Source: Albula goreensis (lineage: Eukaryota; Chordata; Actinopteri; Albuliformes; Albulidae). Taken from it: DNA of 64,000 bases. The stretch spans positions 56,726,180 to 56,790,179 of the forward strand of contig CM040741.1 of assembly GCA_022829145.1 (NCBI GenBank), given 5' to 3'. Position 1 is the stretch's first letter, and every line of letters starts with the position of its first letter. Shown here piece by piece: positions 48,198-61,088 of this stretch. A program made the position numbers and the translations under genes. Under the pieces are notes generated by a model. It searched no databases. It was not told the DNA's origin and saw nothing but the letters and a program-made list of their open reading frames with translations.

Positions 48198-49479
48198 ATG
48201 GAAGATCTGTGAGAAGATCCCTCTTATGTTGGATTTCTTCCGTGATTTTTTGTTATACCATCAATAAAAATATGTAGAGCTCAGTGCATTTGTACTGTAT
48301 TTGCTGAATTATCTTATCAGAGCTCAAAGAGGTCAGGCAATGCTCTTAAAGAGAATCTGGAAAGGAAGTGGTTGTAGATGGAAAACACAAGGGGATGAGC
48401 AGATAGAGAGAAAACAGTGCATGAAAAGGGGAAAGCATATCATCAAGCTAAAGTTGATATAGCGAGATACAGAGCAGTCACTTTCCCCCAGGGCATCGAA
48501 TCCTGGCGCTGTTTAAGTCATCTTCCTTATTCTCTGATGTGAACAGGTACATACATGCATTTGCACCCCTCTGTCTCTCTCTCTCAGTTTTGAATTGCTT
48601 GATTGGCATGGCTTATTTTACAGTGTGTTTTGGTAATAGTTGCATTGTCACTTTTCACAACAGTCAAGCCATAAAAAGAAAGTAGCATTTACACAAATAT
48701 AATTAGTATTAATTCTTAATATTTCTTTCCATCAACAAAAACCAACTTCTTTATTTCTTGCCATTATTACCAGTTTCCATATTACTTGTCACTGGTGTTT
48801 ACAGCAACATTTTCCACCCTTCACTCGTGTTTTTAGGGTTCTGTTCGAAGAGTGATGGCACATTCAATTTATGCCACTCCACCAAAAGGATTCTATTATA
48901 TTTTTTTCATTTTGTGCCGATTCTCTCTCTCTCTCACATGAAATCCCGATAAAGTGGTGCAGCAGCATCTCAGGTAATTTCTATTCCACAGATTAGCACA
49001 GACTTAGTCAAATGAATGCCTGCATGTAAAGTGAGGCAGTGGCAAGGCTGTGTAAATTGGAATCTTGGGTGCAATTTGGGTTGCAATGCAATAAATAACC
49101 AAGTACACCAGAATAAAGTTAAGAAAGTAAGAATAATTAATAATGTGAATTTTAAATACTGTACACAGATTAATTAACTCTAAGATTGAGAGAATCAGAA
49201 GGTCTGCTGCCCAGTGTTCGTGGGTTGTGTTTTAATGGATTATTACCAGGTCACTATTACTGACCCAGAAATTTGTCAGTAGCCCAGAGATTCCCCCTGA
49301 GGGGCGTCAAAGAGAAAATATGCTGAAATGCAGGGGTAATTAGTAATGCAAAATATCCTAGGATAGATAGGGTAGGTCAGTTCTGCCTCTGATGGATTTT
49401 TTCTTGCTGACCCTCATGACATTGCTGTGCTGGGGTTGGCATTGCCTAAAAGGCAAGTTCATCTGTTGATCAAATCTCA

Positions 49480-49712
49480 TTTGCATTACATTTAGCAAAA
49501 TGTCGAATCCAGAGAGAATCACACCTTCCTTTTTTAAAAACCATCAATTTCTAAGATGGTCATTTTACAGAAGTCATTCGAATTATAACCAATTTTAGTT
49601 GAAGGGTTCAATAGCAGTGCCTCACATGAGATTTGAACCTGCAGGCTGAACCTGCAGCCACAGGGTAAAAAGCCCAGGTCCCTAACAATTGAACTGCACT
49701 ACCATCCCTCTG
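49480..49712 (-). mobile_element. Old tRNA-derived SINE, minus strand
   Basis: Read on the minus strand, 49712 to 49614 shows a tRNA-like head with an A-box-like GGTAGTGCAGTTCAATTG and a B box GGTTCAAATCTC. The opposite end (49525-49480) resembles a decayed UnaL2/L2-type tail (TCTGGATTCGACATTTTGCT then AAATGTAATG). The middle is unrecognisable. Divergence suggests an ancient insertion. Confidence 0.65.
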
Positions 49713-51685
49713 TCACTGGATGGACATGGGCATCTTGGTGTTACAGTGATGGGTGATTGAGGATTGCGCTAATTGTAGAGTTAGGACAGTGGAACAGAGG
49801 ATCTTCAGAGCCAGGAATCATCAGGCCAGGGGTGGTCATTAAAGGGATCCAGCTGGGCTTGCTGATGGGCAGAGCTCCGTTACATCGTCAGCCACTTTCT
49901 CCTCTGCCACAGCCACAGAAACTCTTGCACATACCATCCCACAAACACATAAACATCCACAGACATGTAAATATGTCCATTCTGTAGTAAACACACTAAA
50001 ATCCACATTCACAAGCATACACACACATGCACATATGCTCATACACCCACGTGAATCTTCACCACATGCTTAAATATAAAGTCAAACGCTGGGCTGCTAT
50101 CTCCTACCACTAGTCTTCTGTCTGCCTGCTTGCTTGCTTGCCTGCCTGCCTGTCCATCTGTCTGTCATAATCACTACAATAATTTTTATATAGCTTTTGA
50201 AAAATCTGTTTATCCCCTCCCAAAGGAAATGGGCTCATTGGCTTATATCAGCGTATATTCATGAACACTGATAGAGGCTGTATAGAACTTAAGATGATCA
50301 GTGTAATGGAATTCATTGGTGTCTCAAGTCAGTGTAAGGAAAATTGAGTTGTCTTAGAAAATACAGCCCCCATGCAATGAAAGGGACATGGTGGCAGTAA
50401 AAGCACAGAGGCTGGAATCTGCCGTGGTTTCCATAGCTACCGTTACGGTGATTTTAAGGTCTTTCTGTCGTTCTTTTGATTTTTTTTTGTTTCATTATAA
50501 TTACCACTTCATAGGAATCACTTCCAGGCTATTTTTCGAAGCAGTTGTGCAGAGATGGTGCCACAAGCAAGCCTGTGAGCAGACCCCTCCTCTTCCAGCC
50601 CACGGCTGCTGGGAAGAATAGCGGTGTGAGATTCAGTGCTGAGCAGTGCCAGCTGACACAAGCAGACCCATCATTCGTAATTGCTTCAGGCCATGTTTAT
50701 TTGCGCTTTATTGTTAGGCGCGTCTTTAATCTTGTGCTGCAGCATTGCTCGCTTTGATGTCCTGCATGCTGTTTGGCAGTGTTCACACATGTGTGTATGT
50801 TTTTGGCACTATTCCTAGAGTCCCAAGTGGCTCTGTCACCCCATGTCAGTTTGGTCACAGTTTGGATTCCTCTTGGGCCCGATGAGGTCAAAAGCCAGTC
50901 CAAACCTTGGGGCTGTGGCCCCTCTGAGAGAGACTTCAAAAGCAAAGCACACTTCTCTTCTGACCTTCAAAAGCTAACTGTAACATGGGAAACCCCAGTC
51001 ATGCATAAGAACATATGATATTTAACATACACTGAATAAGTAAAATCAAACAACCTCTTTATCAATTAATGAACAATAAGTATGTATTAATGCAAAAAAG
51101 GTCTTTTATGTTTCCCAACAGATATTTGAGATCAAAGAAAGAATCAGTGGTGGTGAAGTCATGGGTAATGAGTTTGAGTGCAGTGTATTTAAGCAACACC
51201 ACCAGATGATTATTCAAAGACTGATGGAGACTGTGATGTTTAGGCATTGTGGTCCAGAAGAATGCCTTGTTTGTGTGGTTTATATTTATATTGAGAAGTC
51301 ATGTCTGTTAGTCCCTTCAGTGTCGAGAATAAAATCTGGCAGAGTAAAAATTGTGCGCTGTGGAAAGAGTCATTGTGGATTTGAACCACAAGTGGTTACA
51401 CCTGCTGTTGTGCCCTCTTGCCTTAGATTTTTAATCATATGATAACATAGGACAAGCAAGTTACACAAAATTCAAGCCTCTGCAATCTACCCTTGATAAA
51501 GAGGAGATTAACCAAATGAGTGATTAAATAATCTCCACTCTATTAGGAAAAAAAACAACTTTTGGGATTATAGTGCTATAAGGACCTCACACCTTCTGTG
51601 GCACTTCCTACTAAATTGTAGGTTTGACTGATTGTGCTTACTTTTGGTTGTGACACTAATAACAATAATTTGTGCTCTGAGCCTC

Positions 51686-51745
51686 ACGTTTTTGTATACG
51701 CTTTGATCTGCATAAAAGTGCCTGATGAATGACCATATGTAAATG
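51686..51745 (+). mobile_element. Decayed UnaL2/L2-type 3' tail
   Basis: The words ACGCTTTGATCTGCATAAAAGTG and TGATGAATGACCATATGTAAATG (51697-51742) correspond to the conserved 3' hairpin and tail of teleost L2-clade LINEs and their partner SINEs. The body upstream is not recognisable. Confidence 0.45.
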
Positions 51746-53620
51746 TAACTGAAAGGCTACTATGGGAACTCAACCATTAACACTTATTTTAATGCATTTC
51801 TGTATGGAATGGACCAGAGGTGTAGTCCATTGAAGATGAAAGATTATTCAATAGGATGCATGTCACGTCTTAGTTTGGGTCTCTCCATAGGGGGGGTTTG
51901 ATGTGCTGTTTGAAGAACGGATTGGCTTTTTCCAGGTCCTTATGCATCAAATGGTTAAATTTCTGCTCAGTCCCTAAAATGAGTGTATTAAATATGAATG
52001 AATGATGATGATTAATACCCACTGATGTTCTGAAGTGGGGTGACAGGCGTAAGACAAAGAAAATAAGCCTCAAGTGGCTTTGTATTTTGTTCAAAGGTTT
52101 CTAAGGACTGAATGAGACAAGACCCAGAGCAGTCTTCCCAAGGAACACCTGCTACTTACTTCACATTTAGCTTATTTTTCTTTTGTAACAAAGTGCTCAT
52201 TACTTGCTGCTCAGTGCAAGAGCATAATTTGCCTGGTTTTAACACCTCCATGTAAATGTCTCTTAAATCACCAGGTGCTAGACCAAAGGAAGTGTGAGCT
52301 TGTTTGAAATTGAAATCAGGGGAGCATGTACTCCTTAAAGTACACAGCGACCAGAACTCTGGTTCCCCCTGTTCTCAGGTCTGAGAGTGGAGAACCCCTG
52401 ATGTGGGGGCTCTACAGCAACTGCAATGATTGACACAAATAATTACATTATGCCTATCATTACCTCAGTGTTTTTCTTCAGGCCATTTTTCAAGGCCCTG
52501 TTTCTCTTACAAAAAAATTCAGGCAATTTTTTTAATCAAATGTGAATTCAAACACTTAAAAGTGAAAGAAAGCAACAACTGCCCTAGTCTTTGAAATTAA
52601 ACCTGGGTCTAAATTGTGTTGTATGCCATATTTAACAGTTAACAGGATGGTAAACACCAGTGGTCAATCAGTACATGATCATAGCAATTAGGGCATGTGT
52701 ATTTTATCTGTTCTTCCTGTTATTTGTAATACTAGTTTGCCTATATTTCTGTGTGTTAGTATGAGATTCTTTCACATGTAACATTCTTGTACACACCATT
52801 GCACTTTAATTCTCAGCATAGCTTTATATTTAACTGCCCGCCCCTGTAAGTAGGAGAGGATAGAGGTGGATTGGAGATTATAGGGGATAGCCTCTAATGG
52901 TAGAACAGAGATAATGCCAGTGACTTAGTGCCAGTGACAAGTAGCACACCCTATGTTATTGTGCAAAGCAATAAAGCCATCCATCCAAAAAAATTAACAA
53001 ACCCGGAAATTGCTTAGTTGAAATACACATGATGGGTTTGGGGTGGCTACATAGTGACAATGATGGGGCTTTTTGTCCTGCATGGGGAGGTTGGAGGTTG
53101 TTGGTTGGAGGACATACATCTGCGGAACTCCAGAAATCAAGCATTTTAAAGAAAAATCGTATAAAAGCAGTAAATGGTTGCTATTGTCTCCTCGTGTTCA
53201 GTTGGAAGTGGCACATGGGAGTATTTGGGAAGATGCAATGGGCTGCATCACTGAAATTATACAACAATGATTCATTCACAATAAGCGTTTTCAAACTGAT
53301 TATGGACTGAAAAGCGTAATGGGGTTCTTGCTCTTCCACTCAGAACTGGAAAATTTCAATACATGGAAAAACATTTTTCATATACCATTCAAAAGAATAT
53401 CTTTTTGTACTGGACAGCTTTGATGAGAAAGGAATTCAATTGATAGTTTTGTTTGTAAGCTTTGGTCATTTCGTTATTGTGAGTTTTGATGTCAGTGCAT
53501 GCAGACTTGAAAATGCTGAGTCCATGAAATTGCTCAAGCACTTGCTTTTCTTCAACATGTGCTCTCTCTGTCTTGACAAAGCTATGGTGTGTGCCTAAGG
53601 TGATATGGCACCCCTTCTCA

Positions 53621-56108
53621 GGAATGCCGTGCTGATGCCAAGGCTGTCAGCTGACCCTTGAGGGAATCGAGGGGGAACAGCCAGTCACTACACAAAGGAT
53701 GTTCTCCAGGAACCGTGTCAATGGGCAAGATGGGACAGGCATCATTCAGCACAAGAAGTCCAAAAAGAAAGACCTGGCCAAGAAAAGAACTCAGAGTTCC
53801 AAGGTGGCCCAGGGCCTCCGCAGCAAGATCCAGAAGTTCCTTCAGGGACCGGGTGAGCATTCAGCCCACTCAAATCGCTCTCCTGTGGAGATTGAGAGGG
53901 ACATGTTCATCTGTGGCATCAAGAGGGACCCATCCAGTGGTGAGTTCTCTGCTCTCCGGGTACCTAATGGCCGAGGCCATGCTGGCGCACCTACCACATC
54001 CTGCATAGGGGAAGTGGAGCTGAACCGGGAAGGCTATGTGAAGATTCCATGTACTATCCAAAACAATGGCCTTAGTTCAAATTGTCCAACAACTGATGGA
54101 AATGGTTCTGGCAATGCGGAACGGTTGGATGAAGGAGAGTCTCAGAGTGTCACCAGCGAGGGAGAGGAGTCTGTGATTTCTGCCATTAATAGTGCAGTAG
54201 GGGAGGAGGAAGAGGAAGAAGAGGAAGAGGGAGAAGAGACTAGTGACATTGTTGAACACATCCTGAAGGAACTGCGTGGGATCAACAAAATCCAAGAAGA
54301 AATCTCAGATCTTCGACAGTACCTGACATCTGTGCGGGGCTCAGTGGATGAAGTCTCCAGCTGTGTAGATGCTGTGCTTTCAGAGATTGAGGGGCTCCGC
54401 TCAGGGGTGTCAGCCAGACCCTCCCACCCTCAGAGGCCCAGCAGCCACTGTGGCAGCCTGGGAAGGGAGGAGGAAATAATGCCAGCAAACCTGGGTGTAA
54501 TCAGAGGCTCCCAGTCGCAGTACTATGCATGGGGAGAGGAAAGTAAGGTGATTTTAAGCCAGCGGAGTCCACTGAGAAGGCCTGTGCCTGCCCATCAGGT
54601 AGTATCTTTGGCCACCTCGAGGGGTGAGCCCTCGGGTTCCAAAGTTTGTGCACTGGCGGACCAAAACATTTCAGACCAGAGCTCAGATCTGCGATGCATG
54701 GGCAGGAAAGCCAGCTTCGGCTACTTGGAACGACAGGATGGTCAGGATTGTCCCAGTACCAGCTCACTCTCCTCTGGCCACAGCTCCAAGAGTGATGGGT
54801 CAGAATCAGGGAAGACAGAACGGTTCTGCCCTGGCCGGGAGCACCTGGAGAGCAATGGCTGGTTGGCAGCAGGGATGCAGCACAGCGTAAGTGGGGAGGC
54901 TGGCTGGAGTGAGGAGGAGGGGTACTCCCACCAAAACAGCACAGAGGAGGGTGAGAACTTTGGGGAGCAAGACAACTGGGACAGGTATGGGGGTGGTGAG
55001 ACCAGCAGTACACCTGGTCAGTCCTCCTTCAGCAGCTCAGAGCACCTCTCCCTCTTGTTTGGCCGTCACTACAATTCTCCCTCCAGTTCTTCCAGCCTTG
55101 CCGACTGGCGATCTGGTGAGCCCCGACCACGTGATGGGGAAATAGCCGGAAACAGTGAACAAGGCCTGACCCCTAACCTTGAGTGTGAATGCACAGCCAG
55201 CTGCCCCTATTCCCGCAGTTCTGGCTACCATACTGCTGAGGTGTATGCAGATGAGATTGGCAGCGCTCCCTCTGGCAGCCTCAGTCATAACTCCACTGTC
55301 GTGTTCACGGATTGTGATGATTATTGTCAGGAGGTGTACTCCTCCTGTGAGCTTTGCCCCACTGCAGATGCCGTGGACACAGGTTCGGTGGAGAGCGAAG
55401 AGAGAGAGTGGGCTGAACCAGTGTGTTCTGGAGAAGAGGACGGCCTTCACCTGGATTTTGGGTCTTCTGGCCTAGACCCTGAAGAAGCTGAGCTCAACAT
55501 GGGCTTCAATGTGAAACGGATCGGCAAAGCTGTGCTGACTTTCAAATCGGCCCTAAAGGGGGCTCTCAAAAAGCTGGAGGGGACTGGACCCCAGGGTTCT
55601 GGAGATGAAAGGGATAGCACTGAATTTATACCAAGTCCTGGTGATCAGTCCAATGAAATGCCCTGGGCAGAGAACAGTCAGGGTGACACCGAGGGTGAGG
55701 CCAGTTTAGTCTCTGACCATTGCCCCTCTGAGTCACAGCAGGGGGTGTGCAGTGACATCTCCGTCAGTTTGAATGGTGGCCCAGAGGAACCCCACTTATC
55801 TTCCACCCCCCCTGAGAACCAGGGCTCACCTAATAGTGGTCCCTCTTGTTTCACTTCTGTGGAGTCCCATTCAGCAGAGGACCAGCCTGTCCCTTGTGAG
55901 CCCCAACTCGATGAGGGTCACTCTGATGCAGAATGTGCCCCTGAACACAGCCTTGCAGTGGGAGAACTAAGCCAGCAAGAGGCTCGACGTCTCAAGTGCC
56001 TCAACAACTTCCAGAGAGTCCTGAGGGAGAAGAGATTGGTTCGTCATAAACTCTCCCAAATGGCTGATGGGTCCAAGTCCATTTACTCTGAGGAAGATTA
56101 TAATCCAG
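53621..56108 (+). CDS. unc13b: unc13b alternative N-terminal exon, bMunc13-2 type
   Basis: The coding part starts at ATG 53699 and gives 803 residues plus one base before the donor CCAG|GTATCG. A possible acceptor TTCTCAG ends at 53620, so the exon probably carries a short 5' UTR and begins translation here.

Seen in the protein:
- Basic N terminus (KKSKKKDLAKKRTQSSKVAQ, about 19-45).
- Ten-residue Glu run near 170.
- Coiled coil (IVEHILKELRGINKIQEEIS onward, about 185-238).
- Long Ser/Gly/Glu-rich region.
- Basic amphipathic helix VKRIGKAVLTFKSALKGALK (605 on).
- Basic helix EARRLKCLNNFQRVLREKR near the end.

The coiled coil aligns with UNC13C (KELQGISQIETELSELR). This matches the C2A-less bMunc13-2/Munc13-3 N terminus, which carries its own calmodulin site and in bMunc13-2 binds ELKS. 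Confidence 0.85.
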
Positions 56109-57586
56109 GTATCGTTCAATTTTTCAATCAGTTTAATACATACACAAATCTGCATTTCCTGCTATTCATGGAATAATTTTACTACAGACACACACTTTTA
56201 GAAAGTTAGCGGTTTAATAAGTATTGTGTGCCTCTGACAGTCAGAAGAGGAATTACGTGAACAACCTCACTCAAACCACAACACTGTTTGCTCTCTGTTC
56301 ACTGATTGACCTAATTTGCTTTCAGTAGAACATAGGTGTTTGACATTGAATAATTTTACAAGATCATATCTGTGTTTCCCTAAAACTGGTAGAGAAAAAA
56401 AAAATGCATCTTGCATAAAAAAGTGCTGTATAATTACATCATAATATACCATGAAGTGAGTTATCTGTAAGCTCCTGACACACATTATTAAAGCTAAGGA
56501 TACATTTCTTTGTATAAAACAAAACCACTTTCTAGCATTGGCTGTGAACAAAAACCAAATTAGCCAGCTTGCTGACAGACTCGGCAGGGTCATGGCTAAC
56601 CTTGCCTATAGCAATACTCTGCATCCCACAATACTCTCCACCTCTAAAACACCACAACGATATTCACCGTTGTCTTACTCCAAGATTTTTCAACAAGTTG
56701 GTAAGCATTGCCATTCTCTTTGGCATTGCTACTAGGGGCCAAGGAGATACAAATTGCATGTGCACCTCTGTTGATGTCAACACAAAAATCGAACAACTAT
56801 ATCTTTAAAGACTAAATTCCGGAATAATTGTTAATCAGTTAATCTTTACATACGACAGTTATGCAATCAATACACATACACACAGAGAGTGCATCTCTTG
56901 CTCTACAGAGTAAATAAATATTCATAAAATGTATTTGAGCATGCCAAGGCACTCTCCACTGTGAGTGTCAGTTAAAGAGATCACATTTTATGGTACCAGA
57001 GTGATAAAAAAGGGCCCCAATTCCTGATGCATTTTAATGAGCTTACAATCCTTGGCAATTCACAGGAGATGAGTATCAATTAAACTGTCTGGAGTGGCAG
57101 AGCTCCTTAAGAGCAAAAGTACTTTTTTGTTGATCATAAACATGCTGCTCTCTTAGGGATTTACTCAGTACATTCATTTCTTTGTACAGACATGACAAAT
57201 TTCTTTCTTTGGATTTCTTGCTCCACTTACGATAGATATCTTGGTTCTTGAGTACCACTGGTCTTCAATCTCTCAACTCCACATCATCTCTCAGTCATTA
57301 ATTCTATTGCACTTTAATTTGCAGTAATGGGGGCCATTTGATATTATGAAAATAAAAGAAAGATAAATATACGGAAACTCATTTAAAAACGGAGAGTTTA
57401 TGAATTATTGATGTGCTACGATTAATTGGCAATTTTTCCCAGGCTGGCTGTTTACTTAATTCCTTGCTCAGCCAGTGGATAACCTTACAAGTCTCTAGAA
57501 ATGAGCTACAAATTTGCTGGGTGTCATGTTCAAATTTTCACTTTTCCTTTCAATGTCTGTCTTATCCCCACCCTTCTTTCTTGCAG
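56109..57586 (+). other. unc13b: Intron
   Basis: AT-rich intron. The open frame continues 22 codons past the donor as read-through. Nothing else recognised. It ends with a T/C tract and TTGCAG. Confidence 0.7.
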
Positions 57587-57609
57587 AGGGCAGTAGAGAA
57601 GATGACCAG
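57587..57609 (+). CDS. unc13b: Candidate 23-nt linking exon of the b form
   Basis: A strong acceptor (CCCACCCTTCTTTCTTGCAG, ending 57586) is followed by 23 nt that read, after the split G from 56108, as E-GSREDDQ and end at CAG|GTTACT. It takes phase 1 in and leaves phase 0. That is exactly what is needed to connect the b exon (exit phase 1) to the shared exon at 59746 (entry phase 0). Without it, or another exon of the same phase, the b exon cannot join the shared exons in frame. The donor is only moderate, so the exact 3' border is uncertain. Confidence 0.5.
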
Positions 57610-59745
57610 GTTACTCTTGCGAGCTCCCCATTGACGTGGCCCCATATTGCATTGTGGCATTGCTCTTACCGTATCTCCATACTGTACGCGCCCTTGCATG
57701 AAGCTTAGCATGTCAGTGCGATTCTTTTTTGTTTTCAAACTCGTTCCATCACCCATGAAAGCAAAGGTGTCATGTGGTCTTTGAACTCTGCTGACAAGGT
57801 TTGTGTACAATGGCTTGTTCAATAAAAAAGAAAGATATTGATACACCCATAAAATCTTGTCATTACCCCTCTGAGTGCTGTGGTACTGTGCCTATCATTG
57901 TACTGTATTGTATGGAGGTTTTACAGTGTATGATGAAAAATGTTTTCACTCAAATAGAATTAAGAATGAAACAATTTTAGATTTTTACTACCACAATGAC
58001 AAGTGGTAGTAAAAAAGTTCACATTGCAAGATAGTAAATGAGAGCTTATGATTTGAGATTTTACAGTGAAAAATATGTTTACTGTTTGAAAAGTTGTGAA
58101 GTGAGCTGGGGTCATCTTTGCTGGAGGATGCTAGAGCCCCTAAGTGTAGGGGCTCGCCCAGCTTTTATGGCTTAGTCTCTTGGAGTGTTTATCTGAGAGC
58201 CGTGAAAAGCCTGTGCCAAGGAAAGCAGCCTCATTGAGCTCCAGATACTAGTGTTGCAATCAGACATGCGTCGCTATAGCCCCATTTATCCTTGCTGTGT
58301 GGCTTTGGCATTGATAAGGCAATTTACCTTGGAGGAAGAGCAAGTGGAGACACACTGCTTGCTGTTTCCATCTTTTTTGTTTGTTTCCCTGTCACAGCTG
58401 GGAAGCTATGGCCACTTATTTTTTGACCAGATTTCAGAACAGGATTGCAGATGCCAAGGAGACTTTCTTAAGTCCTTAAAACATTCAAATGGCTGCCAGA
58501 AAAGTTGCAGATAACCAACAGAAATAGGCTGTGTCTGTTTGTAAATTATCTGCAAAAAAACTTGCATAGAGTTGAGTTATTTATATATGAAACTTTGGGT
58601 GTTTGGCTTACTTTCACATTCTCACCCAGAAGTGCGCTTTGAGTACACGAGCTGCTCTGGGCTGTATTTTAATTCTCCTTCTACTAGTGTGACTTCTCTT
58701 TTTTAATTTAGTTTTTCCCTTGATTTTATACTTCTCTGTATGATGCAGTTTTGTCAGTGGAGGTTTTAGAATTCTCCTGGTTAAGAATTTTGATGAAGCA
58801 GTAATCCTGTGCAGGTGTCTATTGCTCAATATATTTTAGCAAAGGGCAAAGTCTCAAACCCTGGTCTTGAAGAGCCATGGATTTGTTGGCTTTACTTCCC
58901 ATTTAAATCAGCAACCAGTTTATCCTCAAGAAGCCATATGAGTTCAGTTTACTGACAAATGTATACTTTTCATTGATCAATTACATGGTGAATAAAAGCC
59001 AGCAAACTGTGTCTCTTCACAAATAGTGGTGATGTCACCTAATGGGTGACATCAGCTTACACCTAAATGAGTAAATCTGCACCATCTGTGGCTTTGATTC
59101 TGTGAGTTTTTGTTACCAGTGGTTTTGAAAGTACATTGTATGACATACCTTTCTTAAGCAGTTAACCTCATTAATCCCTATCAGTTTAGAGCGCATGTTT
59201 TCACTTGTTAAGTCAGTATTCTAATCCTCCTGCACTTCCTCCTCCATTCTCCCCCTTTCTCCTGCCTCTCTCTCCTTTTCCCACATTATTAAGAAATTGT
59301 GTTTATTCAGACTTCAGTCTGTGCTCCAGTGAATGTGGTATTTGATGGAAAACAGTTTAATGTAGTACATGAGTGTGGGAGTTTGTCTGCTTTTGCTTAG
59401 CAATGTGGCATTGTGAGTCCTATTCAGTTTTAGCAGTGACCATGTTATTTCTGAAACTCAGACACCTGCCGTTGTTCCATCAGCATGCTTGACCAGTTGT
59501 GAAACTCAACCAACCTTTTTTCTTTCCACCCCTTTTGCAAAATTTCCACTTTCTTTTTTTTATTTGTATATTTATTTTTATTTTTGTTCCAAGGTTACAT
59601 ACAGAGTTGGGGTGAATTCCATATCAGTTCAGGAATAACTGAAATTCAATTTTTGTATCGACCGAACTAAAATGAAATTGACACCAACTCTGGTCTCCAG
59701 TACTTCATAACTTTTGATCATTGTCTAACTTCCTTTTTTGTTTAG
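57610..59745 (+). other. unc13b: Intron
   Basis: Intron with a MITE-like hairpin (59602-59692) near its end. The acceptor is CTTTTTTGTTTAG. Confidence 0.75.
59602..59692. mobile_element. MITE-like imperfect palindrome, copy 1
   Basis: A 91-bp imperfect inverted repeat. The left arm CAGAGTTGGGGTGAATTCC is mirrored by the right arm, which on the complement reads CAGAGTTGGTGTCAATTTC, and similarity continues through TTCA/GTTC words to the centre. The same family is present at 61241-61318. It lies 53 bp before an exon and could fold over the pyrimidine tract region. Confidence 0.6.
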
Positions 59746-59792
59746 GGCCGTGAGGATGGTGACAATGGCAGACAAGCATGGGTTAAACCAGG
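59746..59792 (+). CDS. unc13b: unc13b shared exon: GREDGDNGRQAW
   Basis: Encodes GREDGDNGRQAWVKP plus two bases (GG). It follows QLQE of the calmodulin exon in the ub form, where the family has (A/E)RGEGE..K.LWFKGG. Acceptor GTTTAG ends at 59745, and the strong donor GTGAGT leaves phase 2. An open frame starting at 59738 is a different frame and not the protein. Confidence 0.85.
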
Positions 59793-60510
59793 GTGAGTCC
59801 TTCTGTCCCATTCCTGTGAGCATTCATGTCACTGGCTCTCTACCAAACTTTGACTTCCCCAGGCTTATTAATCCATTAGGAAGTTTAAATTCAAAATATA
59901 TTTCTAATACTTCTGTTGTCAATGAGGCAGCAAATGAACACTAGTCTTCTTGTATGTACTCCATTACCAGATCTCCCCTAGTGCAGACCGCATAGACTGC
60001 AAAGTTTTTAATATTCTTTGGGGCGAGCCTGTCTCATAGCAGCTACACTTTGTTTGGTTTGAGTGAATTTATTGCTTTAATGTATTCCCCTCTTAGTATA
60101 CTGCTAATACACAGTGGGCAATTTGCAGTTTTTTCTGGTGAAATGTCCCTAATGGAGTAGCAGTATGTGAAATAAGACAAGCAATACATTTCCTATACAT
60201 GCTCTCCAGATTTTATAGAATATCAGTTCTTATTGTTATCATAGACACAATAAAACTGTACAATCTATTGCTACGTCATAAAATATATTTCACAAGCTGT
60301 ACTAAAAATGGCATGCAGGCAGTGATCAGGGAATACTCTTTGTATAGCAGGTATGTACTTACAATGGATGAGCAGGAATGGCCTTTGGCTCTTGCCATCT
60401 GCACCAGTGTGTATGTGTTTTGAATGCGGGGGTTTGACAGTTTGCACTAAGTAGCCACTTTGAGCTGGATGGCACGTGGCTCTAATGTACACATGTACCT
60501 GTGCCCACAG
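59793..60510 (+). other. unc13b: Intron
   Basis: AT-rich, nothing recognised. Acceptor TGCCCACAG. Confidence 0.85.
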
Positions 60511-60589
60511 AGGGGGTGGCGGACTCTTTGGGATTGACAGTATGCCAGACCTTCGCAAGAAGAAACCTATCCCCTTGGTCAGTGACCTG
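60511..60589 (+). CDS. unc13b: unc13b shared exon: [18 protein letters not shown]
   Basis: Encodes G-GGGLFGI followed by [18 protein letters not shown], the invariant UNC13 segment just N-terminal to the C1 domain region (family: GGGL(I/Y/F)xIDSMPD(I/L)R(K/R)(K/R)KPIPLVSDL). Entry phase 2 fits GG from 59792, and exit is phase 0 before GTGAGT. Both ub and b transcripts should contain it. Confidence 0.96.
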
Positions 60590-61088
60590 GTGAGTACTCT
60601 CATTCAGGTTCCCTCTCTACTGCTCACTGAAATGGGGAACAGACATCCAAACTGACTAAACTGGTTTATGATGAACTTATTTTTCTGTATTATAGTGTTT
60701 TGTGTTAGATCAAATACCAAGTAGACTTTAGTTATTTATGTGGCATTTCAAATAACCTTTATAGAAATCTTTTTTTCTATAAGTTGCCAGTATATTGATA
60801 TTGGATTTTTTGGAATACCTTTTCATATCATAGAAAAAGATTACTTTAGCTATTTTTTCTTTTCTGTCATTTTACTTAGTCAGGAATATCTTGATCACCC
60901 TCATGCACATTTGTTAAAGCTGTTAAGGCTGAACTTTTTTATCTAGCAAAATTTGTTTTTAGCACAACAGAGAGCATAGTTCCAAAATCCTACATTGAAA
61001 ATCTGTAAAGTACTCTGTCCTCTCCCATGAAAAGTTAAAGATTTAACCATTTACAACTCTCTTGATTGCAATCCCTCTCCCTGGTCAG
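60590..61088 (+). other. unc13b: Intron upstream of the microexon
   Basis: About 500 nt, T-rich. It ends TTGCAATCCCTCTCCCTGGTCAG with a TGC at 61067-61069, 20 nt before the exon. UGC near the acceptor is the element type bound by the neuronal splicing activator SRRM4 (nSR100). Confidence 0.7.

Larger units (their letters stand above)
44310..53620 (+). other. unc13b: Long intron, second part
   Basis: About 9.3 kb. It holds an old tRNA-derived SINE (49480-49712), a degraded SINE/L2-type tail (51686-51745), a TG/GA microsatellite (48138-48197), a diverged direct repeat (45925-46070 and 46830-46995) and a GC-richer block at 47560-47860. No coding exon recognised. Confidence 0.7.

Noticed and set aside
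56109-56176. C-terminal 22 residues of the b-exon frame ending at 56176
   Set aside because: They lie beyond a good donor and look like intron translation. A retained-intron form cannot be excluded but has no support.
59738-59944. Open frame starting MFRAVRMVTMADKHGLNQ
   Set aside because: It is in the wrong frame relative to the shared exon at 59746-59792, whose phase and homology fit the GREDGDNGRQAW reading.
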